Shown here in pieces: positions 5,732 to 7,062 of a stretch of DNA of 7,062 bases. The translations under genes and the position numbers were made by a program. A model generated the notes under the pieces. The model made no database searches. It was given only the letters and a program-made list of their open reading frames with translations, and was not told the origin of the DNA. Source of the DNA: Thermoplasmata archaeon (GTDB lineage Archaea; Thermoplasmatota; E2; DHVEG-1); the NCBI GenBank assembly GCA_030637965.1, contig DAOWFO010000004.1:1-7062 (forward strand), read 5' to 3'. Each line of letters opens with the position of its first letter. Positions within the stretch are counted from its first letter, which is position 1.

Positions 5732-7060
5732 ATGTTGTTTAAAAACTGTAAACAAGTTATCGATAATGGTTTAACCCCTGATTTAAAAAAAATTAGAGAG
5801 GATGTTATTGACATTCTATCTTCTGCTTTAAATGCAGTTGATCCATACAAAGCAGTTAAATCAAGGTTTAATGTGGGAAATATCATTCTTGAGGATAGAG
5901 AAATAGATATTTCTAATTTTAAAAATGTGTATTTAGTGGGATTTGGAAAAGCTAGTGTGGGAATGACTCAGGCTGTATGTGATTCTATAAATATCAAAAA
6001 AGGAATTGTTGTAACCAATGATCCAGATATATGCGTTCAGTACAATTCTATAACTACTTTTGTTGGTGGCCATCCGATACCTAATCAAAATAGCATAAAA
6101 AGTACGGAGAGAATTCTAGAGGTTATCAGAGAATGTAGAAAAAATGATCTTTTAATTGTATTGATATCTGGTGGGGGATCTTCACTGTTGTGTAAACCAA
6201 AAATAAATCTTAAGGACCTTAGAATAACAACAGAATTGTTATTAAAATCTGGTGCCAATATAAATGAGATAAATACTGTCAGAAAACATCTTTCATTTGT
6301 AAAAGGAGGTCAGATTGTCAGAGATGTTAAATGTAAGGTTGTTTCTTTTATTATTTCCGATATTGTCAATGACCCTTTAGAATTTATTGCCTCTGGGCCA
6401 ACATATCCTGATTCTACTACATATGTCGATACTCAAAATATATTATATAAATACTCTCTATTGGAAAAAATTCCATCTAATGTTAAAAGAGTTATAAGAA
6501 ATGGAATTTCTGGTACAATTCCTGAAACACCAAAGAAGGGCGATACTATTTTTAATAATGTTCATAATTTAATTATTGTTAACAATAAGATTGCATGCGA
6601 AGCAGCAGAAATTAAAGCAAAGGAGATTGGATATAAACCCATTATTACTACAACATCTTTGACAGGCGAAGCTAAAGATGTTGGCAGATATTTAATTGAA
6701 AAGATTTGTAAAACTAAGGATAAAAGTGTTTATATTTCTGGGGGGGAAACAACAGTTACAATAAAGGGAAATGGAAATGGTGGTAGGAATCAAGAAATGG
6801 TTTTAGGAAGTATAAAAAGCCTTGGTGGAAGGGATATTGTATTCTCATCTTTTGCAACTGATGGAATTGATGGAGAAAGTAAGGCCGCAGGAGCTATTGC
6901 TGATGGTTTTTCATTAATGAGAGCTCATGAAAGAAACCTAGATATTGAGAAATATCTAGAATGTAACAATTCATATGAATTTTTTAATAAATTAGGTGAT
7001 TTATTAATAACAGGTCCAACAGGTACGAATGTAATGGACATTCAAATAATAATATCATAA
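5732..7060 (+). CDS. gckA: Glycerate 2-kinase (MOFRL family)
   Basis: This enzyme phosphorylates D-glycerate with ATP, in archaeal members giving 2-phosphoglycerate for lower glycolysis, as in the non-phosphorylative Entner-Doudoroff route. From ATG 5732 it has 442 residues, the usual length. The N-terminal domain shows VYLVGFGKAS (66-75), GGHPIPNQNS (112-121), LISGGGSSLL (144-153), NTVRKHLSFVKGG (181-193) and SDIVNDPLEFIASGPT (209-224). The C-terminal MOFRL domain shows SGGETTVTIKGNGNGGRNQE (336-355), ATDGIDG (375-381) and ITGPTGTNV (426-434). Lys73 and the Arg and Asp of GGRNQE and ATDGIDG fit the reported catalytic residues. The frame is open from a TTG at 5699 that overlaps SRP54, but ATG 5732 gives the family's normal N-terminus and has AAAGTGA just before it. 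It is probably co-transcribed with SRP54. The product isomer (2- or 3-phosphate) rests on family knowledge. The stop lies 2 bases from the window end. Confidence 0.93.
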   Translation: MLFKNCKQVIDNGLTPDLKKIREDVIDILSSALNAVDPYKAVKSRFNVGNIILEDREIDISNFKNVYLVGFGKASVGMTQAVCDSINIKKGIVVTNDPDICVQYNSITTFVGGHPIPNQNSIKSTERILEVIRECRKNDLLIVLISGGGSSLLCKPKINLKDLRITTELLLKSGANINEINTVRKHLSFVKGGQIVRDVKCKVVSFIISDIVNDPLEFIASGPTYPDSTTYVDTQNILYKYSLLEKIPSNVKRVIRNGISGTIPETPKKGDTIFNNVHNLIIVNNKIACEAAEIKAKEIGYKPIITTTSLTGEAKDVGRYLIEKICKTKDKSVYISGGETTVTIKGNGNGGRNQEMVLGSIKSLGGRDIVFSSFATDGIDGESKAAGAIADGFSLMRAHERNLDIEKYLECNNSYEFFNKLGDLLITGPTGTNVMDIQIIIS

Positions 7061-7062
7061 AT

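Overview
The window looks archaeal, most probably an uncultured member of the Thermoplasmata (Thermoplasmatota). It is AT-rich, roughly a third G+C by eye. It carries a complete SRP54, an archaeal-type DRG GTPase, a transketolase split into two genes and a MOFRL-type glycerate kinase. It also carries a secreted-type protein with tandem Ig-like repeats of the kind common in that phylum. The assignment to Thermoplasmata is an inference from these families and from the SRP54 P-loop variant (GLYGQGKT); the archaeal assignment is much firmer.

Layout. Bases 1-935 (+) are the 3' part of a large exported protein. A zinc-metallopeptidase domain (HExxHxxGxxD) is cut by the left edge, followed by a short Cys cluster and two Ig-like domains. 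After a 235-base AT-rich gap comes drg (1171-2283, +). It converges on a two-gene transketolase operon on the minus strand: the N-terminal subunit at 3291-4148, then the C-terminal subunit at 2350-3294. These two overlap by TTGA, and a strong GGAGG motif picks a TTG start for the second. A 229-base divergent control region (4149-4377) holds two separate palindromes and several TATA-like boxes. SRP54 (4378-5709, +) follows, and 22 bases later glycerate 2-kinase (5732-7060, +), likely in the same transcript.

How the genes fit together. SRP54 is the signal-recognition-particle GTPase that targets proteins such as the exported peptidase at the left edge to the membrane. DRG is a translation-associated GTPase. 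Transketolase supplies pentose and tetrose phosphates, and glycerate kinase feeds 2-phosphoglycerate into lower glycolysis, as in archaeal Entner-Doudoroff variants. Most of the window is core housekeeping DNA.

I see no convincing new system. The less ordinary items are the modular peptidase (extended zinc motif, Cys cluster and a second HExxH inside an Ig-like domain) and the two palindromes in the divergent promoter region. No tRNA, rRNA, CRISPR array, insertion sequence or replication origin was found by reading. No stretch without a gene exceeds 300 bases.
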